Position numbers and translations under genes: made by a program. DNA of 47,936 bases from Burkholderia stagnalis. Its GTDB lineage: Bacteria; Pseudomonadota; Gammaproteobacteria; Burkholderiales; Burkholderiaceae. A model generated the notes under the pieces. That model was not told the DNA's origin, searched no databases, and was given only the letters and a program-made list of their open reading frames with translations. Positions within the stretch are counted from its first letter, which is position 1. The number at the start of each line of letters is the position of its first letter. The DNA lies in assembly GCF_902830275.1 (NCBI RefSeq), contig NZ_CADESW010000033.1, positions 1-47,936 on the forward strand. The letters run 5' to 3'. Shown one piece after another: positions 1 to 8,096 of the stretch.

Positions 1-1080
1 CCATGCGCGCAGATAGGCGACGGTGAGGGAATCGGTCTCATGGCTGTCGAGCAGCGCGCGTTCGAGCGTGCCGCGCGGAAACACGGCGGCGAGCGACAGC
101 GCGACGGCCGCGCCGAAGCCGGCGACGTCGAGCGCCGGGCCCGTCACGTACGGAATCACGCCGGCCGCGCGGATTCGCGCGGCGGTATCGCGCGCGCACA
201 CGTCGTCGGCCGGCGGGCAGTAGTCGATCGACACGACCGGCAGGCCATACGCCTTCGCGGCGTCCACCTGCAGCATCAGCCATGCGCGATCGGCCGGCGT
301 CACTTCGGTGTAGCGCTGCTGCGCCTGGTTCCAGCCGCGATAGAGCGACTCGAACGCGACCGCATACACGCTCGCATGCACGCGCGGCAACAGCTCGAAG
401 CCGCGGTTGAGCATCAGCCGCGCGGACGGGAAGCGCGCCTTGATCGCGTCGATCACCGCGACGATGCCCGCCTGCTGGCGCGCGCGCTCGGCGTCGGTCT
501 TCGCGACGATCTGATAGGAGTCCAGCGTATCGAGGAAGAAGCCGCGAAAGCCGCGCGCCCACAGCGGTGCGATCACATGTTCGACATAGAACGCGGGCCA
601 TTTCGGCGCGGCCTGGTCGACCACCGCCGAACCCCACGCGCGATTCTCGCCGTGCAGCCACGCTTTCGGGATGTCCTTGTAATACGCGCGCGCGGTGGTC
701 ACCTCGCCGACGCTCACATACGCGAGCCACGCGGTGTGCGGCGTGTCGGCCGCGCGCGGGTCGAAATCGCTGTCGGGTTCGACGACGACGCTGTCGAACG
801 TCGACAGCGCGGCAACCGGCACGTGCGCGCCGTAGAAGAACGCGAAGGCCGGCTGCGGCGCGACGGCTGCAACCGCGGCAGCAGCCGCGCTCGCGCGTGG
901 CTCGCCCGCGCGCGCCTGACCCGCGTCGTCCGCGGCACGCGGCGCCGCGATCGCGGTGGCGGAATCGGCCGGAAGCGGAACCGTGTCGAGAGAGGCAGCC
1001 TGCGCCGACGCCGACAGCGGCGCGAGGCACGCGACGAGCGCGCGCACGCCGACCAGGCGACGCCGAATCCTCCCCAACAT
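1..1080 (-). CDS. pelA: PelA-like periplasmic glycoside hydrolase, N-terminal part (3' end outside window)
   Basis: The reading frame runs leftward off the window edge and gives about 360 residues. A signal peptide is visible (basic start, hydrophobic core, Ala-x-Ala near residue 27). After it comes a TIM-barrel of the PelA/TM1410 (GH114/GH166-like) type, which cleaves alpha-1,4 galactosamine-containing polymer. Asp184 in GFFLDTLD and Glu244 in VAFESLYRG sit about 60 apart, matching the spacing of the Asp160/Glu218 pair I recall as important in Pseudomonas PelA. The ATG at 1080 is preferred over the one at 1086 because a G-rich ribosome-binding site lies about 7 bases before it. The gene diverges from the pelDEFG cluster, so its partner genes (pelB/pelC type) may lie left of the window. 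Whether the usual deacetylase domain follows cannot be seen here. The family is fairly certain; the symbol is inferred from the neighbouring pelDEFG. Confidence 0.8.
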   Translation of the reverse strand, partial: MLGRIRRRLVGVRALVACLAPLSASAQAASLDTVPLPADSATAIAAPRAADDAGQARAGEPRASAAAAAVAAVAPQPAFAFFYGAHVPVAALSTFDSVVVEPDSDFDPRAADTPHTAWLAYVSVGEVTTARAYYKDIPKAWLHGENRAWGSAVVDQAAPKWPAFYVEHVIAPLWARGFRGFFLDTLDSYQIVAKTDAERARQQAGIVAVIDAIKARFPSARLMLNRGFELLPRVHASVYAVAFESLYRGWNQAQQRYTEVTPADRAWLMLQVDAAKAYGLPVVSIDYCPPADDVCARDTAARIRAAGVIPYVTGPALDVAGFGAAVALSLAAVFPRGTLERALLDSHETDSLTVAYLRAW

Positions 1081-1687
1081 GGCCATGCCCCCCGGGCCCA
1101 ACGGCTGTTGGCTCTGCACAGCAAACCCCCGTGTTGTCTTTCTTGCGTCGCGGCGTGCCATCCCTGGTTTCGTGTCACGACTGCACACGAACGCGCCGCG
1201 CTATCGAATCGGTCGCGCGTGACTGCGTGAATGCGCGATGCCTTGGATGAAGAAATAGACCAAGACATTTCGAAGTTCAAGGCGATGAACCCTGCAGGAC
1301 GGCGAAACGTCGGGCGGTATTTTCCCGTAGTGCCGGCGCGTGCCCTGCGCGCCGTTGCACATCTGTTACGCGCCGCTGCAACCTTGCCCGCGCAACCGAT
1401 GACGGCCGCCGCAGGCGATTCGTCGCGGGGCCGTTGCACGCGCATGCGGTGGATGCCGCCCCACATGCGCGCGCGAGAACGCGCCGGGCGCCCACGCGCC
1501 GAATCCGGTTCCGATGTATCAGCGATGAAACAAAACCCGCGCGATTCGGCGCACGCCAACCCGCTGCGCGCCGTGTGGCCGCCCTGCGCAAGGAGGCCCG
1601 ATCATTGGTACGTTACTTGCGTCACGGCGAGGGGCAGCATCGACGGCGCATCCGTGCCCGGCGCCTCGACAACGCGGAGCATCGATC
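1081..1687. other. Divergent regulatory region between pelA and the pel cluster
   Basis: About 600 bases separate the two divergent transcription units. I see no convincing coding region here. The open frames lack a good ribosome-binding site and look like high-GC background. The right end carries a sigma-54 promoter (listed separately), and the length is enough for enhancer-binding sites. I could not recognise a specific activator site, nor a sigma-54 promoter facing pelA. Confidence 0.6.
1605..1621 (+). promoter_or_regulatory. Sigma-54 (RpoN) -24/-12 promoter
   Basis: The site reads TTGGTACGTTACTTGCG. The invariant GG (1607-1608) and GC (1619-1620) are separated by exactly 10 bases, and both flanks agree with the TTGGCACN5TTGC consensus apart from one C-to-T change. 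It lies about 67 bases before the ATG at 1688, pointing into the pel cluster. This implies transcription by RpoN with an enhancer-binding activator, fitting c-di-GMP-responsive exopolysaccharide control known in Burkholderia. The activator is not identified here. Confidence 0.75.
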
Positions 1688-1927
1688 ATGATTTGCGGAA
1701 TCTCTGGCCTTCCGGGCCGCAGAGCCGTCGCCGCGTGCGGCGTCGCGCTCGCGCTCGCCGTCGGCCCGGCCTGCGCCCTCGCGCAATCCACCCAGTCGCC
1801 GCCGAACGGCGACAAGAACGCGGCGCCGCCGCTCGTCTTCAAGATCAAGCGCCAGGCCCAGCGCGGCCCGGCCCAGCCGCCGTCCTACCCGACGCAGCCG
1901 CAGCAGGAAGTCCGCAAGCTCCGGTAA
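1688..1927 (+). CDS. Small secreted protein at head of pel cluster, function unknown
   Basis: This is a 79-residue product. The N-terminus looks like a signal peptide: basic residues, a hydrophobic alanine/valine core, and a cleavage-like ACALA-Q site near residue 33. The mature part is only about 45 residues, rich in proline, glutamine and lysine. A GGAG sequence lies about 8 bases before the ATG. It is the first gene after the sigma-54 promoter and precedes the CE18-like deacetylase by 77 bases. I do not recognise a family. It is too short to be PelC and has no obvious lipobox. Its position suggests an accessory periplasmic role in polymer export, but that is inference only. Confidence 0.6.
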   Translation: MICGISGLPGRRAVAACGVALALAVGPACALAQSTQSPPNGDKNAAPPLVFKIKRQAQRGPAQPPSYPTQPQQEVRKLR

Positions 1928-2004
1928 CGAACCGGATCGCATAACTCACTACATTGCCATCGCATACGAGCCACGTTTCCGATCGCCCGGTCGAGGGGAA
2001 CATC

Positions 2005-3957
2005 ATGCATCCGAACCCGGCTTCCCGCTTGTGCCAGTCATGCGCAGCCGCCACCCGCCGCCTCGTGCGCGCACGCGCGGCCGCCTCGCGCGCCGCTGCC
2101 GCACTGGCGCTCGCGATGCTCGTCGCACTTGGCGCGCTGCCGTTGCGCGCCGTCGCCGAAACGCCCGTATCCATTGCAATGAAGCTGCTCGTCGTATCCG
2201 CCAACGGCACCGAGCCGAGCTTCGCCGCGATCACGTCGGTGCTCAAGCAGGTCGGCGTGCCGTACGACACGCTGATCGCGACCCAGACGCCGCTCACCGC
2301 CGGCATGCTGTCCGACGGCCTCGGCAACGGCCGCTACCAGGGCGTGCTGCTGAGCACCGGCAACCTCGGCTACCTCAACCCGGCGACCGGCAACTACGAG
2401 AGCGCGTTCAGCGCCGCGCAATGGCAGGCGCTGTGGAACTACGAACAATCGTTCCGCGTGCGGCAGGCAACGCTGTATACGTATCCGTCGGGTTTCCCCG
2501 ACAACTACGGCCTGACGCTGATCACCTACGCGAACACCACCGCCACGCCGCTGCAGGCATCGCTGACGGCGGCCGGCAAGGGCATCTTCAATTACGTGAA
2601 CGGCGCGAACCCGATCACGATCACCAACGCGTGGACCTACCTCGCGACGCCGGCCGGCAGCAACGTCGTGCCGCTGCTGTCGACGTCGAACGGCTATGCG
2701 ATCGCGTCGATCTACACGTCGGCCGACGGCCGCCAGAACCTGACGATCACCGCCGACGAGAATCCCGACCTGCGCCACACGCTGCAGCTCGCGTACGGCG
2801 TGATCAACTGGGTGTCGAAGGGCGTGTTCCTCGGCCAGCGCCATGTCTACATGAGCCCGCAGCCCGACGACATCCTGATCGACGACGACATCTGGGATAC
2901 GCGCTCGCTGAGCGACACCACGGGCCTCACGTACCGGATGACGGGCACCGACTTCCTGAATGCCGCCGCGTGGCAGGGCAACCTGAACCGGAACGTGCCG
3001 AACGCCGCGAACGTCAAGATCGAATGGCCGTTCGTCGGCCAGGGCGCGACGGGCATCTACCTGCTCGATACGCTGACGCCGGTCGTCGCGCTCAACCAGG
3101 GCGCGTTCCGCTGGATCAGCCACACGTATACGCATGCAAACCTCGACGCGATCAGCTCGGCCGCCGCGACCACCGAGCTGCAGAAGAACGTGCAGATCGC
3201 GCGGCAGCTCGGCCTGCGGCTGTTCACGGCGGACAGCATGGTGCAGCCGGACGTGTCGGGGCTCGGCAACCCGAACTTCCTGAGCGCCGCGAACGCGTTC
3301 GGGATCCGCTACCTGGTCTCCGACACGTCGCAGCCGGCCTGGAACAACCCGAGCCCGAACACCGGCTTCACCAGCCAGTACCAGCCGTCGATGCTGATCA
3401 TCCCGCGCCACCCGACCAACCTGTACTACAACGTGACCACGCCGGCGCAGTGGGTGTCGGAATACAACCACTTCTATGCGCCGGGCGGTCTCTTCCCGAC
3501 CTGGGACCATCCGCTCAGCTACAGCGAGATCCTCGACAAGGAATCGGAGATCTGGCTGCGCTACATGCTGAAGTACGACATCGATCCGATCATGTTCCAC
3601 CAGCCGAATCTCGCGCAGTACGGATTACTGAGCACGTCGACGCTGCTCGGCGACCTGATGGGCGCGACGCTGAACAAGTACAACGCGCTGTTCGCGCTGC
3701 CGGTGCTCAGCCTCGCGGAGCACGACATCGGCGCCGCGATGGCCGCGCGGATGGCGTACAACGCATCCGGCGCCGGCGGCACACTGCTGCTCGGCGCGAC
3801 CGGCAACAGCATCCGGCTCGCGACGACGAAGGCCGTCACCGTGCCCGTCACGGGCATCAGCTACGGCACGAGCGTCGAGACCTACGGCGGCCAGCCGATT
3901 TCCAGCATCGCGCTGCCCGCGGGCGGCACGCTCACCGTTCCCGGCCCGGCATGGTGA
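2005..3957 (+). CDS. Agd3-like (CE18) secreted polysaccharide deacetylase
   Basis: The product is 650 residues with a long basic then hydrophobic signal region ending near residue 51. The mature protein starts with a KLLVVSANG strand, part of an N-terminal domain like that of fungal Agd3. A NodB-like metal-dependent deacetylase domain follows. It has the acidic motif PDDILIDDD (Asp288-Asp289, Asp293-295) and a His-x3-His motif HTYTH (373-377), the expected metal ligands. Agd3 de-N-acetylates galactosaminogalactan, a polymer chemically close to Pel. The start at 2005 has GAGGGG six bases upstream; the more distal in-frame ATG at 1954 lacks this. It lies 83 bases before pelD, probably in the same transcript. 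It probably deacetylates Pel in the periplasm or at the cell surface. The fold assignment is good; the substrate is inferred. Confidence 0.75.
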   Translation: MHPNPASRLCQSCAAATRRLVRARAAASRAAAALALAMLVALGALPLRAVAETPVSIAMKLLVVSANGTEPSFAAITSVLKQVGVPYDTLIATQTPLTAGMLSDGLGNGRYQGVLLSTGNLGYLNPATGNYESAFSAAQWQALWNYEQSFRVRQATLYTYPSGFPDNYGLTLITYANTTATPLQASLTAAGKGIFNYVNGANPITITNAWTYLATPAGSNVVPLLSTSNGYAIASIYTSADGRQNLTITADENPDLRHTLQLAYGVINWVSKGVFLGQRHVYMSPQPDDILIDDDIWDTRSLSDTTGLTYRMTGTDFLNAAAWQGNLNRNVPNAANVKIEWPFVGQGATGIYLLDTLTPVVALNQGAFRWISHTYTHANLDAISSAAATTELQKNVQIARQLGLRLFTADSMVQPDVSGLGNPNFLSAANAFGIRYLVSDTSQPAWNNPSPNTGFTSQYQPSMLIIPRHPTNLYYNVTTPAQWVSEYNHFYAPGGLFPTWDHPLSYSEILDKESEIWLRYMLKYDIDPIMFHQPNLAQYGLLSTSTLLGDLMGATLNKYNALFALPVLSLAEHDIGAAMAARMAYNASGAGGTLLLGATGNSIRLATTKAVTVPVTGISYGTSVETYGGQPISSIALPAGGTLTVPGPAW

Positions 3958-4040
3958 CACGCAGATGAACTCCAGGGCGCGGCCGCCGCCCCCGCGGGGG
4001 CCGCAACATACGACAACAATCGGGATGCGCGAGGTTTTCG

Positions 4041-5489
4041 ATGGCCATTGATTCCAAATCGACGCGATTCGATGCGGGGATCGACGCGCAAGGCGACACG
4101 CCACCCCGCGCCCAGCATCCGAGCCTGCGCGCACGCATCCTGCATCGCACGTCGGCCGCGCGCTTCGCGTCGCTGCTGCCGCGCGACCACACCGCCACCT
4201 ACGTCGCGCTCGAGACGCTCGTGCTGTCGGTGCTCGTCTTCGCGCTGTGCCGCGTGCTCTCCCCGGCCGATCCGCTGCTGCTCGGCAAGGCATTTCCGTG
4301 GATGTGGCTGCTGCCGCTGTTCGTCGCGCTGCGCTACGGCACCGTCGCCGGCCTGGGCGGCGCACTTCTGCTGGTCGGCGCATGGGGCGTGTTCTATGCG
4401 CGCCTGCCGCTCGCCGACGTATTTCCGCGCGACTTCTTCGTCGGCGGCTTCATCACGATGCTGGTCGCCGGCCAGTTCAGCGACACGTGGGCGACGCGGC
4501 TGTCGCAGGCGCGCACGTCGAACGCGTACCTGAGCGAGCGCCTGTCGGTGCTGACCAACAACCAGTTCCTGCTGCGGCTGTCGCATGACCAGCTCGAACA
4601 GGATCTGCTCGTGCGGCCCGCGACGCTGCGCGACGCGCTCGCGCGGCTGCGCGACATGATGCTGGAAGACAGCGTGTCGACGCCGGACGCGCCGCTGCCC
4701 GGCGCGCAGCGCTTCCTCGAAACCGTCACGCAGGCGTGCCAGATCGAAGCCGCGCAGATCCACGCGGTGCGCGACGGCCAGCTGGTCGCCGCGCCGGTCG
4801 CCGGCATCGGCACGCCATTCGAGTTCGACGCGTACGATCCGCTCGTGATCGCCGCGCTCGACGAGCTGTCGCTCGCGCATCTCCAGTCGCTCGACGCACG
4901 CGACCGCGCGCGGACCCGCTACGTCGCATGCGCGCCGCTGATCGGCGCCGGCGAAGACGTGGTCGGCATGCTCGTCGTGTCGCAGCTGCCGTTCCTCGCG
5001 CTGACCACCGACAACCTGCAGCTGCTGATCGTGATGAGCAGCTACTACGCGAACGGCGTGCGGCACGCGGCGCTCACGCACGACCTGCTGCAGGCGTTCC
5101 CCGACTGCCCGTACGACTTCGCGCTCGAATACGCGCGGCTTGCCGACCTGCGGCGCACGAACGGTGTCGCGTCGTCGGTGGTGATGCTGCAGTTCGACGC
5201 GAGCCGGCAGGCGCAGGCGATCTTCGAGCACGTCGAGCGCGCGAACCTCGACTTCCACGTGCAGTGGGCCTTGCATGCCGGCGGCAAGTGCGCGCTGGTC
5301 TTCATCATGCCGCTGTGCGACGAAGTGGCGGTCGAGGCGCAGATGCAACGCATCGAGACCGACGTGCGCGACCAGTACGGCATCGGCTTCGCGGAAGCGC
5401 GCATCGTCGCGCGCTGGTCGCCCCTCGACGGCACGCCGTCCGACGGCGCGCTGCGCCAACTGCTGGCCGCCTGCGATGAAACCCGTTGA
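4041..5489 (+). CDS. pelD: PelD, c-di-GMP receptor of Pel synthase
   Basis: This 482-residue inner-membrane protein has four hydrophobic segments between about residues 55 and 150, then a GAF domain, then a degenerate GGDEF domain. The c-di-GMP-binding inhibitory-site motif RxxD is present as RLAD at 366-369, almost the same numbering as Arg367/Asp370 of Pseudomonas PelD. The GGDEF active-site motif is absent five residues later, as expected for a receptor rather than a cyclase. PelD binds c-di-GMP and activates polymer synthesis by PelF, in complex with PelE and PelG. It follows the deacetylase gene and overlaps pelE by 14 bases, which indicates translational coupling. Confidence 0.93.
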   Translation: MAIDSKSTRFDAGIDAQGDTPPRAQHPSLRARILHRTSAARFASLLPRDHTATYVALETLVLSVLVFALCRVLSPADPLLLGKAFPWMWLLPLFVALRYGTVAGLGGALLLVGAWGVFYARLPLADVFPRDFFVGGFITMLVAGQFSDTWATRLSQARTSNAYLSERLSVLTNNQFLLRLSHDQLEQDLLVRPATLRDALARLRDMMLEDSVSTPDAPLPGAQRFLETVTQACQIEAAQIHAVRDGQLVAAPVAGIGTPFEFDAYDPLVIAALDELSLAHLQSLDARDRARTRYVACAPLIGAGEDVVGMLVVSQLPFLALTTDNLQLLIVMSSYYANGVRHAALTHDLLQAFPDCPYDFALEYARLADLRRTNGVASSVVMLQFDASRQAQAIFEHVERANLDFHVQWALHAGGKCALVFIMPLCDEVAVEAQMQRIETDVRDQYGIGFAEARIVARWSPLDGTPSDGALRQLLAACDETR

Positions 5490-6387
5490 ATCCGCCCGCC
5501 CATCGCGCCATGCCCGCGCACGTGGCGGCCACCTCGCGCCGCCCGGGTCGCCCGGGCTGTCTCAGCGGCCGTCGGGCTGGCCCGGCGCGCGCGCGCTGCA
5601 CGCGACGCGCGGCGCCGGCCGCAACGCCGCCGACGCGATCGCGCGCCTCGCGAGCCGCCTGCGCGCGTTCGCGTTCCCGCGCCTCGACGAAGGCGTGCTG
5701 ATCGTGCTCGTGCGCGAGCCGCAGTTCACGCCGCACCTGCTCGCGACGCTGTCCTACGCACAAGAGCACCAGGTCAAGGAAGGCCTGCTGAACCGGCGCA
5801 CCGCGGTCGGCCACCGCGTGACCGCGCTCGTCGCGATGCGCACGATGCCGGTGCGCGCCGCGAGCCCGATCCTGCACGCGCTGCTGAACGATCCGGCCGA
5901 CGACGTGCGCCTGCTCGCGTACGGGATGCTCGACAAGAGCGAGAAGCGCGTCACGCAGCAGATCGTCGTCGAGCGCGCGAAACTCGCGCGGCGCATCAGC
6001 GACGACGAGCGCTACCGCATCGACAAGACGCTCGCCGAGCTGCACGGCGAGCTGGTCTACGCGCGCCTCGTCGAAGGCGACGTGTATCGCAACGCGCTCG
6101 AACAGGCCGACGCGCATGCGTTGCGCGCGCTCCACCATCAGCCGCAGGACGGTGCGCTGTGGCGGCTGCGCGGCCGCCTCGCGTTCGAGACCGGCCGCCT
6201 CGACGACGCCGAGGCGATGCTCGTGAAAGCGATCGCGTGCGGCTTTCCGCGCATGCGGGTGCTGCCCTATCTCGCCGAGATCGCCTACCGCCGGCGCGAC
6301 TACGCGGCCGTGCGGCGCTACCTCGGCGACCTGCCGCCGGTGCCGCCGCACCTGCTCGCGCCGATCGCCGACTACTGGAAAACGTGA
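5476..6387 (+). CDS. pelE: PelE, inner-membrane Pel synthase complex subunit
   Basis: The ATG at 5476 lies inside the end of pelD and gives 303 residues. The frame is open further upstream, but only within pelD. The N-terminus is a proline/arginine-rich stretch of about 50 residues. The remainder is helical and soluble, with repeated Ala/Leu-spaced motifs that look like HEAT- or TPR-type helical pairs (for example around residues 215-270). In Pseudomonas, PelE carries TPRs and contacts PelD and PelG. I assign it from gene order between pelD and pelF plus this helical character. The sequence itself is poorly conserved. The start could be later if the disordered N-terminus is not translated. 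Confidence 0.8.
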   Translation: MKPVESARPSRHARARGGHLAPPGSPGLSQRPSGWPGARALHATRGAGRNAADAIARLASRLRAFAFPRLDEGVLIVLVREPQFTPHLLATLSYAQEHQVKEGLLNRRTAVGHRVTALVAMRTMPVRAASPILHALLNDPADDVRLLAYGMLDKSEKRVTQQIVVERAKLARRISDDERYRIDKTLAELHGELVYARLVEGDVYRNALEQADAHALRALHHQPQDGALWRLRGRLAFETGRLDDAEAMLVKAIACGFPRMRVLPYLAEIAYRRRDYAAVRRYLGDLPPVPPHLLAPIADYWKT

Positions 6388-6401
6388 CGAGGACGTTCAT
6401 C

Positions 6402-8057
6402 ATGATGCGCGACCCAGGTCTCGCTGCGCACTCCGGCCGCCGGCCGGCCACCGTCACCGACGCGCTCGGCAACGTGCTGCCGCGCGCGTTGACCGCCGAC
6501 ATCGGGCTGCTGCTCGAGGGCACCTATCCGTACGTGAGCGGCGGCGTGTCGTCGTGGGTGCACGACATCGTCCGCGCGTTCCCCGAGTACACGTTCGGCC
6601 TGTGCTTTCTCGGCAGCAAGCCGGACGACTATCCGAAGATGGCCTACCCGCTGCCGACCAACGTCGTCCACCTCGAGAACCACTACCTGTACGACGCCGG
6701 CCCGCCGCCCGCGCAGGTGCAGGGCGTGCGCGGCAACCGCGACGCGTTCGAGCGGATCGCGGCGCTGCACGAGCAGCTGCGCCGGCCCGCCGATGCGCCG
6801 CTCGACAACAAGCTCGTGCGCCGCGTCGTCGACGACCTGACCGAGGAGCACCGTCTCGACGAGGCGCAGTTCCTGTACAGCCAGGAGGCATGGACGTTCC
6901 TGACCGACCAGTATCGCGCGCACTGCAGCGACCCGTCGTTCTCCGACTACTTCTGGTCCGTGCGCCTGATGCACCGGCCGCTGTGGCAGCTCGCGGGGAT
7001 CGCCGAGCGGCTGATCCCGATGCGCATGTATCACGCGGTGTCGACCGGCTACGCGGGCTTTCTCGGCGCGCTGCTGCGGCACCGCCAGGGGCGGCCGCTG
7101 CTGATCTCCGAGCACGGGATCTACACGAAGGAACGCAAGATCGAGCTGTTCCAGAGCCAGTGGATCCGCGACAACCGCAACCTGATCGAATACGACGCGT
7201 CGCATATCGGCTACTTCCACGAGATGTGGGCGCGCTTCTTCGAGTCGCTCGGCCGGATGACCTACGCAGCCGCCGACGACATCGTCGCGCTGTACGAAGG
7301 CAACCGGCGCCGTCAGATCGTCGACGGCGCGCCGCCGTCGAAGACGCGCACGATCCCGAACGGCGTCGACCTGCGGCGCCTCGCGCCGCTGCGCTGGCAG
7401 CGGCCCGCCGACGCGCCGAAGGTGCTGTGCCTGATCGGGCGCGTCGTGCCGATCAAGGACGTGAAGACCTTCATCCGCGCGATGCTGACCGTCGTGCGGA
7501 CGATGCCGGACGCCGAGGCCTGGATCGCCGGCCCGGAAAACGAGGATCCCGCCTACGCGGCCGAATGCCGCGAACTGATCGACCGCCTCGGCCTCGCCGG
7601 CAAGGTGACGCTGCTCGGCATGCAGCGCATCGACGAGCTGCTGCCGAAGATCGGCGTGCTGGTGCTCAGCTCGATCTCGGAAGCGCTGCCGCTCGTGATC
7701 CTCGAAGCGTTCGCCGCGGGCGTGCCGGTCGTGACGACCGACGTCGGCGCGTGCGCCGAGCTGATCCACGGCGCCGATGCCGACGACGCCGCGCTCGGCA
7801 GCGCGGGCCGGATCGTGCCGATCGCCGATCCGGTCGCGCTCGCCCGCGAGGCCGTCGCGCTGCTGGCCGACGGCCACGCATGGCACGCCGCGCAGGTGGC
7901 CGGCATCGCGCGCGTCGAGCGCTTCTATTCGCAGGAGCGCATGGTCGGCGCGTACCGCGCGCTGTATGCGACGCTGGCCGGCGCGCCGGACCGGCACATG
8001 CCGGACCCGGGGCGCGTGGTCAGCACCGCGTCGTGTCCGTACGCGGCGCGCGGCTAG
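6402..8057 (+). CDS. pelF: PelF, GT4-family glycosyltransferase polymerising Pel
   Basis: The ATG at 6402 follows the pelE stop by 14 bases and gives 551 residues. After about 25 residues the conserved PelF N-terminal block appears (EGTYPYVSGGVSSWVHD). It continues as a GT-B fold: VVPIKDVKTF near residue 350 begins the C-terminal Rossmann domain, and the retaining GT4 Glu-x7-Glu motif is at Glu427/Glu435 (EALPLVILE). PelF is a cytosolic enzyme that uses UDP-linked N-acetylhexosamine and is activated through PelD. The protein is somewhat longer than the roughly 507-residue Pseudomonas enzyme, mainly at its ends. Identification is secure. Confidence 0.95.
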   Translation: MMRDPGLAAHSGRRPATVTDALGNVLPRALTADIGLLLEGTYPYVSGGVSSWVHDIVRAFPEYTFGLCFLGSKPDDYPKMAYPLPTNVVHLENHYLYDAGPPPAQVQGVRGNRDAFERIAALHEQLRRPADAPLDNKLVRRVVDDLTEEHRLDEAQFLYSQEAWTFLTDQYRAHCSDPSFSDYFWSVRLMHRPLWQLAGIAERLIPMRMYHAVSTGYAGFLGALLRHRQGRPLLISEHGIYTKERKIELFQSQWIRDNRNLIEYDASHIGYFHEMWARFFESLGRMTYAAADDIVALYEGNRRRQIVDGAPPSKTRTIPNGVDLRRLAPLRWQRPADAPKVLCLIGRVVPIKDVKTFIRAMLTVVRTMPDAEAWIAGPENEDPAYAAECRELIDRLGLAGKVTLLGMQRIDELLPKIGVLVLSSISEALPLVILEAFAAGVPVVTTDVGACAELIHGADADDAALGSAGRIVPIADPVALAREAVALLADGHAWHAAQVAGIARVERFYSQERMVGAYRALYATLAGAPDRHMPDPGRVVSTASCPYAARG

Positions 8058-8096
8058 CGGCGCCACGGCAACCGGCCCTCGACGAAGGAGCGATCG

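Noticed and set aside
1100..1180. A second sigma-54 promoter facing pelA
   Set aside because: The reverse-strand element near the CGTGCCA at about 1155 has the wrong spacing to a -12 GC and lacks the TTGC half.
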